This document shows positions 18,359 to 26,458 of a stretch of 64,000 nucleotides of DNA, in pieces (the first letter of the stretch is position 1; each line of letters begins with the position of its first letter). The translations under genes were made by a program, and so were the position numbers. Origin of the DNA: Microbacterium phyllosphaerae (GTDB taxonomy: Bacteria > Actinomycetota > Actinomycetes > Actinomycetales > Microbacteriaceae); assembly GCF_017876435.1 (NCBI RefSeq), contig NZ_JAGIOA010000001.1, positions 310,001-374,000 of the forward strand, read 5' to 3'. The notes beneath the pieces were generated by a model. The model saw nothing but the letters and a program-made list of their open reading frames with translations. It was not told the origin of the DNA and searched no databases.

Positions 18359-19429
18359 ATGCAGACGGTCGAGACGAAGGCGCCCCGGCGCGCCCGCCTC
18401 GCTGCCGATCTGGCGATGCTGGCCGTGATCGGTCTCGTGCTCGTCGCCGCTCTCGCGGCGGGCGGTGCCACGCTCTACAGCCAGTTCTACGGCCCGTCCG
18501 CCTTCGTCGTACGCTACCTCGACCTCCTCTCGGAGGGGCGTGCGGCCGACGCCCTGCGCGTGCCCGGCGTCGCCATCGACCGCGAGACACTCGAGACCGC
18601 AGGCGTCGGCGCCACGGCATCCGAGGCTCTGCTGCGGCACGCGGCTCTCGCCCCTCTCTCCGATGTCGAGGTGGTGTCGGAGAAGCCCGACGGCGACAAG
18701 ACCGCCGTGACCGTCTCGTACAGCGCGGGCGGCCACAAGGGCGTCACGACGTTCACCGTCGAACAGGACGGCTGGGCAGGCGTCACCCCCAACTGGCGCT
18801 TCACGACGAGCCCCCTCGCGGTGGTCGATCTCACGCTGCTCGGGGCCGACCAGTTCGCGGTCAACGGGTTCGAGGTCGACCGCCGACAGGTGTCGTTCGC
18901 CGGCGTCGACGCCGCTCCGCTCGACCCCCTGCCGCTGCTGGTCTTCACCCCCGGCCTCTATTCGGTGACCGTCGACACGGCGATCGCCGACTCCGAGGGT
19001 GTGGGTGTCCTCGCCGACACCCCGCTCGCGACCACCCCCGTCGACGTGCAGACCACCCCGACCGACGAGTTCGTCGAGGTGGTGCAGCAGCGGGTCGAGG
19101 AGTTCCTCACCCAGTGCACGTCGCAGCAGGTGCTGCAGCCCACCGCGTGCCCCTTCGGGCTCGAGGTCTCGAACCGCATCGCCTCGCTGCCGGAGTGGTC
19201 GATCGCGACGCAGCCGCACGTCACCGTGGTCCCGGACGCCGGACACTGGAAGATCCCGCCGACGGATGCCGTCGCCCACGTCGAGGTCGAGATCCAGTCG
19301 CTCTTCGACGGCTCGATCGAGGACGTGTCCGAGGACGTGGCATTCCAGGTCAATGGATCGATCACGATCCTCCCCGACGGCTCGGCGTCGATCCGGGTCG
19401 GGTCGCCCGACGAGGACTCGGCGGGCTGA
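18359..19429 (+). CDS. Conserved membrane-anchored protein of unknown function
   Basis: 356 residues. A basic N-terminus (about 1-15) precedes one membrane helix at about 17-40, after which the chain is extracytoplasmic. Residues about 45-150 look like an NTF2-like or DUF4878-type fold (SAFVVRYLDLLSEGRAADAL), and about 150-350 are beta-rich with two cysteines (QCTSQQ and TACPFG) that could form a disulfide. No catalytic motif is visible. Similar proteins occur as single-copy genes beside the helicase in Microbacteriaceae to my recollection, but the function is unknown. The start follows a TAGACT -10 by 6 nt. Confidence 0.75.
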   Translation: MQTVETKAPRRARLAADLAMLAVIGLVLVAALAAGGATLYSQFYGPSAFVVRYLDLLSEGRAADALRVPGVAIDRETLETAGVGATASEALLRHAALAPLSDVEVVSEKPDGDKTAVTVSYSAGGHKGVTTFTVEQDGWAGVTPNWRFTTSPLAVVDLTLLGADQFAVNGFEVDRRQVSFAGVDAAPLDPLPLLVFTPGLYSVTVDTAIADSEGVGVLADTPLATTPVDVQTTPTDEFVEVVQQRVEEFLTQCTSQQVLQPTACPFGLEVSNRIASLPEWSIATQPHVTVVPDAGHWKIPPTDAVAHVEVEIQSLFDGSIEDVSEDVAFQVNGSITILPDGSASIRVGSPDEDSAG

Positions 19430-19441
19430 GAACCGTTCACT

Positions 19442-19485
19442 GCTGATCCCGGTTCAGGCTGACCCTCGGTCAGCGCAGGATCAGC
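19442..19485. terminator. Nested bidirectional stem-loop between convergent genes
   Basis: Outer arms GCTGATCC/GGATCAGC (8 bp) enclose an inner hairpin GCTGACC-CTC-GGTCAGC (7 bp, 3-nt loop). It lies between two convergent genes and includes the stop codon of the CopD-CtaG gene, so it can serve both transcripts. Confidence 0.65.
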
Positions 19486-21490
19486 GCGCTTCGCGCTCTG
19501 CCTCGCGCCGGTCGCGCTCCGCCAGCGCCGCGAGCTTCGCGTTGTACTCCTCGAGCTCCGCCTCACCGGTGCGGTCGGCATGCCGGTCGCGCCGCCTCTG
19601 CAGCTTGGTGTCGTCGCGGCTCCACTGGATCGCCACGGTGATCGCCAGGATCAGCGTCGGGATCTCCCCGATCGACCACGCGATGCCCCCACCGATGTAC
19701 TGGTCTTCGAGAGGCGAGGGGCCCCAGGTCCGGCCCATCGACCCGAACCAGTCGGCGACCATAAGCCCCTCCTGCATCATGATCGCGATGCCGAAGAAGG
19801 CGTGCATGGCCATGATCGCGATCAGCGTGATCAGGCGACCGGGGTACGGCAGCCGGTACGGCACGGGGTCCGCACCGATCAGGCTCATCACGAAGAGGTA
19901 GCCCGAGATCAGGAAGTGCGCGACCATCCACTCGTGTCCGAGGTGCTCGAACATCGACCAGCGCACCAGATCGGTGAAGTAGAACGCCCACAGCGAGAGG
20001 ATGAAGATGCCCGCCGCGACGAACGGATGCGTGACGACCCGAGAGAACGGCGAGTGCACCGCCCACATGATCCACTCGCGACCGCCGCGCGTGCCGTCGT
20101 CGCGCTTGTGGATCGCGCGCAGCGCCAGGGTGATCGGTGCGCCGGAGACCAGCAGCAGCGGGATCGCCATCGACAGCATCATGTGCCCGAGCATGTGCAC
20201 GCTGAAGAGGTACTCCTGGTAGGCGTTGATCGGACCGCCGGTGACCCAGAGGAGCATCAGCATGCCCAGCACCCAGAAGACGGTGCGATGGATCGGCCAG
20301 CGGTCGCCGCGCAGACGGAGCCTGCGCACACCCGCGAGATAGAAGAACAGTCCGAAGCCGGCGGCGACCAGCCAGAGCACGTCGATGTCCCAGGCGGTGA
20401 ACCACCGGTCGATGGTGAACTCGGGCGGCAGCGGCGAGCGGGTGAGGTTCTCGGCCGGTGTCTGCACGAAGGCCGCCTCCTCACCGGTGGGCGGAGGGGT
20501 GCGCGCGAGCGCAGCGGCGGCACCCGAGGCCAGGCCCATCAGAGCGACCTCGCACAGCACGAGCATCCAGAACCACCGCGAGGCGTTCGCCCCGTCGAGA
20601 CGGGGGATCAGACGGATGCGGTACCAGGCGCCGAGCAGGCCCATGGCGATCAGCAGCACAACCTTGGCGAGCAGGATCATGCCGTACGGCGTCCACAGCT
20701 GCGAGATGTCGCCGAGGGCGACGAAAGAACGGGTGAGTCCCGAGATGGCGACGACCGCGAAGGCGGCGATCGCGAGACTCGAGTAACGACTGACGAGCTG
20801 TGCGGTGCCGATGCCCGAGCGGCCGCGCAGGATCACGACGAGCAGCAGCCCCCCGAGCCAGACGGCGGCGCCGATGGTGTGCAGCAGGATCGAGTTGACC
20901 GCGATGTTGTGACCCGACAGTTCGCCAGAGTGCCCCTGAGTCGCCAGAGGCAGGAAGGATGCCGCGGCCAGGAGCGCGGTGATCAGGGTGGGCGTCCAGG
21001 TGCGCCACGCGAACGCGAGCACCGTGATGACAGAGCCCATGATCGTGGTGATCAGCCACGACTGACCCAGAGGCAGCTCGAGCAGGAACCGGCCGAGCTG
21101 CTGGCCGAATTCGCGCTCAGCGCTCAGCTGCGGGTTGAAAGCCGCCATGAACGTGAAGAACCCGCCGATGCCGGCGGTGACCGTGAAGACCGCTGCGCCG
21201 GCGGATGCCGTGTTGAGTGCCACGTCGAAGGACTTCTCCTCGCTGCGCAGCGCGAAGAGCGCGAGCACGAGGGAGCCCAGCATCGCCGCGGAGGCGATGT
21301 TCATGACGAGCTTGACGATCGGGGTGGCCCACCGCACGAAAGGGCCTGGGTCCTGCAGCAGCAGGGGGGCCGCTCCGCCACCGATCATGAGGGCGATGAG
21401 CACGCCGATCAGGGCGGCCGCGAGCAGGATGCCGATTCCGCCCGCGCGATACGCGGAGCTGGTCTGGGTCTGCACGGCGCGGGCACTCAC
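19481..21490 (-). CDS. Fused copper-resistance CopD / cytochrome oxidase assembly CtaG protein
   Basis: 669 residues with about 14-16 predicted membrane spans. The N-terminal half (to about residue 340) is CopD-like, with SGHNIAVNSILLHTIGAAVW carrying conserved His. The C-terminal half is the caa3-CtaG fold, with FSVHMLGHMMLSMAIPLLL and EHLGHEWMVAHFLISGYLF providing His-rich membrane helices. Such fusions are common in actinobacteria and are thought to move copper for cytochrome oxidase maturation. A charged Arg/Glu tail ends the protein. The GTG start lies 6 nt from a TAGGCT -10. Confidence 0.88.
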   Translation of the reverse strand: MSARAVQTQTSSAYRAGGIGILLAAALIGVLIALMIGGGAAPLLLQDPGPFVRWATPIVKLVMNIASAAMLGSLVLALFALRSEEKSFDVALNTASAGAAVFTVTAGIGGFFTFMAAFNPQLSAEREFGQQLGRFLLELPLGQSWLITTIMGSVITVLAFAWRTWTPTLITALLAAASFLPLATQGHSGELSGHNIAVNSILLHTIGAAVWLGGLLLVVILRGRSGIGTAQLVSRYSSLAIAAFAVVAISGLTRSFVALGDISQLWTPYGMILLAKVVLLIAMGLLGAWYRIRLIPRLDGANASRWFWMLVLCEVALMGLASGAAAALARTPPPTGEEAAFVQTPAENLTRSPLPPEFTIDRWFTAWDIDVLWLVAAGFGLFFYLAGVRRLRLRGDRWPIHRTVFWVLGMLMLLWVTGGPINAYQEYLFSVHMLGHMMLSMAIPLLLVSGAPITLALRAIHKRDDGTRGGREWIMWAVHSPFSRVVTHPFVAAGIFILSLWAFYFTDLVRWSMFEHLGHEWMVAHFLISGYLFVMSLIGADPVPYRLPYPGRLITLIAIMAMHAFFGIAIMMQEGLMVADWFGSMGRTWGPSPLEDQYIGGGIAWSIGEIPTLILAITVAIQWSRDDTKLQRRRDRHADRTGEAELEEYNAKLAALAERDRREAEREAR

Positions 21491-21496
21491 CCCTCA

Positions 21497-21502
21497 AGCC
21501 TA
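21497..21502 (-). promoter_or_regulatory. -10 element of the CopD-CtaG gene, leaderless type
   Basis: TAGGCT on the minus strand, 6 nt before the GTG at 21490. Confidence 0.45.
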
Positions 21503-21527
21503 AGCCGCCGCACCGGGGAGAGAGCAC

Positions 21528-21561
21528 GAAGGCCGCTCCCGACGGATCGGGAGCGGCCTTC
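21528..21561 (-). terminator. Terminator of the HU gene
   Basis: Perfect 15-bp arms (GAAGGCCGCTCCCGA and complement) with a 4-nt loop, 14 nt after the stop codon. Confidence 0.85.
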
Positions 21562-21575
21562 GAAGAGGTGCAGTC

Positions 21576-21863
21576 TTACTTGACGGCAGCCTTGAGCTTG
21601 GAACCAGCGGTCACCTTGACGCGGTGGCCGGCCGGGATCTTGATCTCGGCACCGGTCTGCGGGTTGCGGCCCGTGCGAGCTGCGGTCGCGACCTGCTCGA
21701 ACGAGATCCAGCCCGGGATCGAGACCTTGCTGCCCTTGGCAACAGCGTCGGAGACCGAGGAGAACAGCGCGTCGAGGACACCCGAGACGGTGGCCTGGCT
21801 CTGGCCGGTGGCGGAAGCGATGCTCGCGACGAGCTCGGTCTTGGTGATGGACTTGTCAGCCAT
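21576..21863 (-). CDS. hup: HU-family nucleoid DNA-binding protein
   Basis: 95 residues, one HU/IHF domain without the long Lys-rich tail of mycobacterial HupB. It begins MADKSITKTELVASIA and contains the DNA-arm signature GRNPQTGAEIKIPAGH. The conserved Pro that intercalates into DNA is in the NPQTG arm. It forms dimers that bend and compact DNA. Start set at ATG 21863 behind a GGAGG site. It has a strong terminator and is monocistronic. Confidence 0.95.
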   Translation of the reverse strand: MADKSITKTELVASIASATGQSQATVSGVLDALFSSVSDAVAKGSKVSIPGWISFEQVATAARTGRNPQTGAEIKIPAGHRVKVTAGSKLKAAVK

Positions 21864-22053
21864 GTCATCCTCCAGCGACGAGGTTCCCGTCGCATCGTTG
21901 GTGTTCGGGGGGCTGATGCCCTCCGTTGGTCGAGTGACCGCCTTGAATGTACCAACCACCACCCACATTTCCGCGTCATTTCGCGGGTTTTGGGCTTTTC
22001 GGCGGCGTGTCGTGGGTCAGAAGTGACGAATGTGACTCGTGTGGCGGCTTCTC

Positions 22054-22072
22054 ACGCCGGTTCGTCCGGCGT
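22054..22072 (-). terminator. Probable terminator of the TetR gene
   Basis: ACGCCGG and complement (7 bp) with a TTCGT loop, 35 nt beyond the stop codon at 22107. Confidence 0.5.
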
Positions 22073-22106
22073 CGTAACCCCCGTGATCTCGGCCGGATCG
22101 CGTGCG

Positions 22107-22715
22107 TCAGCGCGGACGATGCGCGTCGACGACGGAGCGGGCGGTGCGCGCGAAAGCCGGAGCGACGCGGTCCTCGCCGTCGAGGTAGCCCCCGACGAGC
22201 GCCGCGTCTCGAAGCAGGACGAGGGATGCCGCGACATCCGCGGGCTCATCGAGGCCTGCCTGCTCGGCGACCGCCTGCAGCGTCGACCGGAACCACTCTC
22301 GGTGCTCGTCGATCAGCCGGCGCACGGCGCCCTCGGCATCGGGGTATTCGGCTGCGGCGTTGATGAAGGGGCATCCGCGGGTGTGACGGAGGCGGATGTC
22401 GGTGGCGATCCCCTCGATGACCGCATCGACCAGTTGTGCGGGGTCGGTGACCTCGGCGCCGGCGTCGGCGAACATCGCCCGCAGCATCCCGTCTTCGTTG
22501 CGCAGGTAGGCGAGGACGAGATTCTCCTTGCCGCCGAACTGCTTGTAGAGGGTCGCCCTGGTGACCGCGGCCTCGTCGATGATGCGGTCGACGCCGACCG
22601 CGTGGATCCCCTCCTCGTAGAAGAGCCTCGTCGCGCTGTCGATCAGCCGGGTGCGGGCTGCGCTGGGCCGCTTCGGAGCGTCGGCGGTCGTCGTGGTGCG
22701 AGTGGTGGTGTCCAT
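22107..22715 (-). CDS. TetR-family transcriptional regulator
   Basis: 202 residues from the ATG at 22715 (GAGAGGGAT Shine-Dalgarno). The helix-turn-helix occupies about residues 15-65: AARTRLIDSATRLFYEEGIH, then VDRIIDEAAVTRATLYKQFG. The C-terminal half (TetR_C_16-like) includes RGCPFINAAAEYPDAEG and should bind the inducer. It is divergent from the alpha/beta hydrolase gene, and an 18-of-22-position palindrome sits inside that gene's promoter, so it probably represses both. The inducer is unknown. Confidence 0.88.
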   Translation of the reverse strand: MDTTTRTTTTADAPKRPSAARTRLIDSATRLFYEEGIHAVGVDRIIDEAAVTRATLYKQFGGKENLVLAYLRNEDGMLRAMFADAGAEVTDPAQLVDAVIEGIATDIRLRHTRGCPFINAAAEYPDAEGAVRRLIDEHREWFRSTLQAVAEQAGLDEPADVAASLVLLRDAALVGGYLDGEDRVAPAFARTARSVVDAHRPR

Positions 22716-22785
22716 GGTGATCCCTCTCATCGTGTCATCCGAATCGCGGGATGCGAACCGCGACTTCTGATTCATGGGGAATAGA

Positions 22786-22815
22786 TTGCGGTAGATAGAA
22801 CGTTCGGTCTACTAT
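22786..22815 (+). promoter_or_regulatory. Promoter with TetR operator for the hydrolase gene
   Basis: TTGCGG (22786-22791) and TACTAT (22810-22815) are spaced 18 bp. Between and over them lies an imperfect palindrome at 22791-22812, GTAGA...AACGTT...TCTAC, symmetric at 18 of 22 positions. Its position would block polymerase. Confidence 0.65.
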
Positions 22816-22864
22816 CAGCGTAACGCACCCGCACACGGCGGGGGCAGACACAGGAGAAGAGACA

Positions 22865-23689
22865 ATGAACAGCACCGACAAGACTCCGATCGTCCTCATC
22901 CACGGACTCTGGATGACGCCCAAGAGCTGGAACACGTGGGCCGAGCGCTTCCGGGCACAGGGCCACGACGTGATCGTCCCCGGCTGGCCCGGGATCGACG
23001 ACCGCTCGGTCGAGGACATCCGCCGCGACCCGTCGGCGCTGAAGGGCATCGGCCTGAAGCAGATCGCCGACCATTACGAGCGCATCATCCGCGCACTCCC
23101 CGTGAAGCCGATCATCATGGGCCATTCCTTCGGCGGGGTGCTCACCCAGATGCTCGCCGACCGAGGACTCGGCGCCGCCTACGTGGGCGTCGCCCCCGGA
23201 CAGACCGCCGGCGTGACCGCGCTCCCCCTCTCGACGCTCTGGACCGGCACGCCGATCCTGTCGAACCCGTTCGGACGCAACGGCGCCAAGCCGCTGTCGA
23301 AGCGCCACTTCCACTTCACGTTCGGCAACGACCTGTCGCGCGCGGCATCCGATGCCCTCTGGGAGGAGTACGCCGTGAACTCGTACAACCGGGTCTTCTT
23401 CGAGGGCGTCACCTCTGTGCTGAACGAGAAGGGCGGCGTCACCCACGTCGATTACACCCGGGCCGACCGTGCACCGCTCCTGCTGATCGCCGGCGAGATC
23501 GACCACGTGGTGCCCCCGACCATCGTCCGCGCGATCGAGAAGAAGTACCGCTCCACCGGGAGCCCGGCCATCGTCGAATACAAGGAGTACGCGGGTCGCA
23601 CCCACCGACTCGTCAGCCAGGACGGCTGGGAGGAGATCGCCGACTACGCCCTGACCTGGGCGGTGGCGCACGCGACAGCATCCGTTTGA
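22865..23689 (+). CDS. Alpha/beta hydrolase
   Basis: 274 residues, no signal peptide. The oxyanion segment HGLWMTPKSW is followed by the nucleophile elbow GHSFGG (Ser near residue 90), an acid at IAGEIDHVVPP, and the catalytic His in AGRTHRLVSQ. This is the non-heme haloperoxidase / carboxylesterase branch of the fold. The AGGAGAAGAG Shine-Dalgarno fits the ATG. It is controlled by the adjacent divergent TetR gene, suggesting a role in detoxifying or using an ester or lactone. The substrate cannot be deduced. Confidence 0.88.
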   Translation: MNSTDKTPIVLIHGLWMTPKSWNTWAERFRAQGHDVIVPGWPGIDDRSVEDIRRDPSALKGIGLKQIADHYERIIRALPVKPIIMGHSFGGVLTQMLADRGLGAAYVGVAPGQTAGVTALPLSTLWTGTPILSNPFGRNGAKPLSKRHFHFTFGNDLSRAASDALWEEYAVNSYNRVFFEGVTSVLNEKGGVTHVDYTRADRAPLLLIAGEIDHVVPPTIVRAIEKKYRSTGSPAIVEYKEYAGRTHRLVSQDGWEEIADYALTWAVAHATASV

Positions 23690-23738
23690 TGGTGGGGCGC
23701 TGCCCCTCCGGCATCCTCCGCCGGCTCCGTGCGGTTCG

Positions 23739-23867
23739 CCCTGCCCCTCCCCCCGACCGCCCCCCGCCCTGCCCCTCCCCCGACCGCCCGCCGCCCTGCC
23801 CCTCAGCCCGACCGCCCGCCGCGCCGACCGCCCGCCGCCCTGCCCCTCCCCCCGACCGCCCACCGCG
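23739..23867. repeat. GC-rich tandem repeat, about four 27-bp units
   Basis: Units are variants of CCCTGCCCCTCCCCCCGACC followed by GCCCGCCG. The third unit carries an extra partial copy. It lies 50 nt after the alpha/beta hydrolase stop and encodes nothing credible; it is C-rich on one strand and G-rich on the other. Confidence 0.75.
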
Positions 23868-23871
23868 CACT

Positions 23872-23956
23872 GCGCTTCGGGAGGAGGACTGCTCTTCGGG
23901 AGGAGAGTTCTACGGATTCTCTCCTCCCGAGAGGCAGTTCTCCTCCCGAGGGGCAG
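23872..23956. repeat. Palindromic repeat cluster A
   Basis: Two reverse units (CTTCGGGAGGAG...) and two forward units (CTCCTCCCGAG) of the GCAGTTCTCCTCCCGAG family. The central pair (23896-23907 with 23919-23930) forms a perfect 12-bp stem and could terminate both convergent genes. A related cluster lies at 24942-25034. Confidence 0.7.
23896..23930. terminator. Bidirectional stem-loop within repeat cluster A
   Basis: TCGGGAGGAGAG and exact complement with an 11-nt loop, between the convergent hydrolase and DUF559 genes. Confidence 0.5.
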
Positions 23957-23963
23957 GTCGCAC

Positions 23964-24788
23964 TCAGGCCGCAACATGAAGTCGCTGACCGATGGCGGTC
24001 AGGATCACCTGCTGCACCTGCGCCCCCTGCCCCATCAGCTGGTCGTACCCGATACGGATCACGTGATATCCGTGCAGTGTCAACAGCGCATCGTGGGCGA
24101 TGTCGCTCGTGCGCTGTCGTCCGACGTGGTGCCCGCCGTCGATCTGGATGACAAGCCGCTCGCCGATGACGAAGTCGACCCGGTGGCCGAGAATCCAGAC
24201 CTGCGGGACAACGGGAATCTGCAACCACCGCAATCGCGCCTGGAAGATGCTCTCCGTGCCGGAGTCGGCGAATGGGCGAGCGTCGGCGAGAAGCCGTCTG
24301 GCCTTCGGCGGAAGCGGCGCTCGCTCGAGGATCCCCGGGTCCACGAGATTCTGTCGCATCGCCGACTCCCATGTCGCGAGTGCACTCTCGTACGGCTGAC
24401 AACCCGCGACCAGGATCAACGCGTTCTCGAGTGAGTCCTCGAGTGAATCCGGGTCCCTCGGAAACACCGGCTCGTTCCAATGAACGGTTCCGCGCGAGAC
24501 GGTCACATGCCCCGACCTCGCCGGAGCGGAGACATGCGGCTCGGAGGCGTCGAGCACCCACAGTCCTCTCCGCGCCGCGAGCGTGACGCAGCTCAGAAGC
24601 ACCCCACGGCGCGCAGCGGCCAGAAGCATCGGGTCAGCGTCGGGCAACGCGACCCATCCTCGGCGGACGGCCATGACTTCACCGCGTCGGACTGCGGACC
24701 GAAGAGCATGCCGACTGACCCCGAGCCGACTCAACGTCTCTGTGCGCGCCACGCCGTCATACTGAGCCAGGGCCTGCGTCGGGGTCAC
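23964..24788 (-). CDS. DUF559 endonuclease-like protein with AbiEi-type N-terminal HTH
   Basis: 274 residues from a GTG start. Residues about 5-50 form a winged-helix resembling the AbiEi antitoxin N-terminus (GVARTETLSRLGVSRHALRS, RRGEVMAVRRGW). The C-terminal domain (about 180-270) is DUF559, a Vsr/PD-(D/E)XK-like fold: HRVDFVIGERLVIQIDGGHH holds the two conserved acids and a His, followed by HDALLTLHGYHVIRI. Such proteins are abundant in actinobacteria, often in variable regions; no substrate is established. It is flanked on both sides by the same palindromic repeat family, and no toxin partner is adjacent. Confidence 0.75.
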   Translation of the reverse strand: MTPTQALAQYDGVARTETLSRLGVSRHALRSAVRRGEVMAVRRGWVALPDADPMLLAAARRGVLLSCVTLAARRGLWVLDASEPHVSAPARSGHVTVSRGTVHWNEPVFPRDPDSLEDSLENALILVAGCQPYESALATWESAMRQNLVDPGILERAPLPPKARRLLADARPFADSGTESIFQARLRWLQIPVVPQVWILGHRVDFVIGERLVIQIDGGHHVGRQRTSDIAHDALLTLHGYHVIRIGYDQLMGQGAQVQQVILTAIGQRLHVAA

Positions 24789-24941
24789 GGATCCAGGATC
24801 GCCGATTGCGGCATCCGGACTTCGCGCGAAAGCCGCGAATCGTGCACCGCTCCGGTCGACCGACGCTGCGTGCAGAAGAAGTGGCGCTGCTGGATCGCGC
24901 TCTTCGCGCCTTTCCGCCCCGCTCGATACCTCGCCATGCGC

Positions 24942-25034
24942 CTCAGGAGGAAGACTGCGCTTCGGGAGGACCGATGCTCGGCAGTTCTCCTCCCGGGGCG
25001 CAGTTCTCCTCCCGAGGCGCAGTTCTCCTCCCGG
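24942..25034. repeat. Palindromic repeat cluster B
   Basis: Three direct copies of GCAGTTCTCCTCCCG (24981, 25000 and 25019 starts, 19-bp period) are preceded by two inverted variants (CTCAGGAGGAAGACTGC at 24942 and CTTCGGGAGGA at 24960). This is the same family as cluster A on the other side of the DUF559 gene. Confidence 0.75.
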
Positions 25035-25085
25035 AGAGGCGCGGGACAGCGGACGCGACGTTCGGCCCGGCGGACGAAGTACGAA

Positions 25086-25115
25086 AGGGGCGAAGATCCG
25101 AAGATCCTCGCCCCT
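25086..25115 (-). terminator. UUCG-loop terminator of the surface-protein gene
   Basis: AGGGGCGAAGATC pairs with GATCCTCGCCCCT with one mismatch; in the RNA the loop is UUCG. It is nearly identical to the rpsN terminator at 26459-26494. Confidence 0.75.
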
Positions 25116-25132
25116 CCCGGCTGTCTGGCGGC

Positions 25133-26251
25133 TTACTGCGCTCTGCGACGGGGAATCGCGAGCGACAGGATGCCGGCGACGAGCAGGAGCCCACCGGCAC
25201 CCAGAAGGATGCCGTCGACCTCACCGCCCGTGGCAGCCAACGCCGCTGCCCGCGTCGGCGCCGTCAAGGGCGCCGATGCGTCCGAGGGGGAGCTCGGATC
25301 GGCAGCGGTACCGGATGCGGGCTGGGGTCCCGCCTCCGGAGTGGACCCGTCACCGGGCTGGGGGGCCGGTGCGGAAGTCTTGTGAATGCTGACGGCGACC
25401 GGCGTGCTGACGTTGCCGACGCGGTCGGTCTGGGTGACGGAGAGTTCCTGGTCACGATCGTCGAGAGCGGGGATGACGCAGGCCCAGGTCCCGTCGGTCT
25501 CGACAGTGGTCGAGCAGATGACGCTGCCTGCATCGTCGCGCACCACGATGGTCGCCCCTGGCTCGCCCGTTCCGACGAGCTCGACAGGCTCACTGAGGTT
25601 CTGCTCGCCCTCGGGGCCGACGACGGTCGGCGGGTCGACGAGTGCGTCGACGAGCACGATGCCGCCGAGGCTCATCGAATCGCCGTCGACTGAGCTCTGA
25701 TATGCCGAGAGTCGATTGATTCCGTGCGCGAGAGGCGTTGTCGGGATGACGCTCCATCTGCCGTCCTCAGCGACCACGGCAGTGCCGATCAGGGCTCCCT
25801 GATAGATCGACACGTGCACCGTGGCTCCGACGACGCCGGTTCCGGTGACGGCTGCCGTCGGTCCGATCGCCATCGAGGGGGTATCGAAGACGGGGGCGGC
25901 GACGAATGCGCGCTCGTTCACCGGCAGGATCTCGGGGGCCGGGTCAGCGCGCACGTCCCTCGCAGGCGGTTCTGCTTCGACGGGGGCCTCGACATCTGAC
26001 TCGGTCGGAAGCGGGGCCTCGGAGGACGCGTCGATCGGAGCTTCGGCCGCGACCGGCGCGTCCTCAGCGAGGGCAACGATGGCCGCCGCCGTGAGGGAGT
26101 CGACCATGGCGTCATCGGAGGCCGCCGCGGACGCGGGTGCGGCGAAGCCGATGATGGATGCGGCCGCGATGGCGATGCCGATCGCGGCTGCGGGACCGGA
26201 GGTAGCGCGCGGTCGCGGCGCGTGGCGCGCGGAGGAGCTCGGGATGGTCAT
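25133..26251 (-). CDS. LAATG-type cell-surface protein with Ig-like domains
   Basis: 372 residues from ATG 26251 (GAAGGAA site). A signal peptide covers about 1-45 (ending APASAAAS). An acidic, Ala/Glu/Pro-rich linker follows to about 120, then two bacterial Ig-like domains (about 130-215 and 215-300), each with the G-x-x-G...W pattern of the Big family (VGATVHVSIYQG; PGATIVVRDDAG). A Pro/Ser/Thr-rich spacer leads to LAATGG, a hydrophobic stretch and PRRRAQ. LAxTG is the motif used by class E sortases in actinobacteria, so wall anchoring is likely. An AT-rich island precedes the gene. Confidence 0.78.
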   Translation of the reverse strand: MTIPSSSARHAPRPRATSGPAAAIGIAIAAASIIGFAAPASAAASDDAMVDSLTAAAIVALAEDAPVAAEAPIDASSEAPLPTESDVEAPVEAEPPARDVRADPAPEILPVNERAFVAAPVFDTPSMAIGPTAAVTGTGVVGATVHVSIYQGALIGTAVVAEDGRWSVIPTTPLAHGINRLSAYQSSVDGDSMSLGGIVLVDALVDPPTVVGPEGEQNLSEPVELVGTGEPGATIVVRDDAGSVICSTTVETDGTWACVIPALDDRDQELSVTQTDRVGNVSTPVAVSIHKTSAPAPQPGDGSTPEAGPQPASGTAADPSSPSDASAPLTAPTRAAALAATGGEVDGILLGAGGLLLVAGILSLAIPRRRAQ

Positions 26252-26340
26252 GGGGTTCCTTCGGTAGGTCGTCGCGACGCTGTCGCGGGCGCCGGCCCGG
26301 AGCTCTCCGCCCGACGCGTCGGCGGTGGCCGACATTCAAA

Positions 26341-26383
26341 ACATACATTAATATTTCAATATATCCAAGTATTAATATTTCTG
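26341..26383. promoter_or_regulatory. AT-rich island with direct repeat upstream of the surface protein
   Basis: A rare AT-rich stretch in this GC-rich DNA. ATTAATATTTC occurs twice (26347-26357 and 26371-26381), 24 bp apart, each centred on an AT palindrome. It should contain the surface-protein promoter and binding sites for a regulator or an Lsr2-like silencer. Exact -35 and -10 boxes cannot be fixed. Confidence 0.5.
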
Positions 26384-26458
26384 TTGTTGACGTCACAGGC
26401 TGGGGAGTTGCGGGAACTACGGGAACTGCCCGGCCTGCAGCACCGCCCCAGGCATAGC

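Larger units (their letters stand above)
24789..25132. other. Gene-free interval of 344 nt
   Basis: It contains no convincing coding region. The first 150 nt are unremarkable; 24942-25034 holds palindromic repeat cluster B; 25086-25115 holds the terminator of the surface-protein gene. Confidence 0.6.

Noticed and set aside
19580..21583. 667-codon plus-strand open frame
   Set aside because: Antisense to copD-ctaG; the translation is Arg/Asp/Gln-rich and low in complexity, as expected for a shadow frame.
23739..25034. CRISPR-like appearance of the repeats
   Set aside because: Units are adjacent or inverted, spacers are absent or only a few bases, and no cas gene is present.
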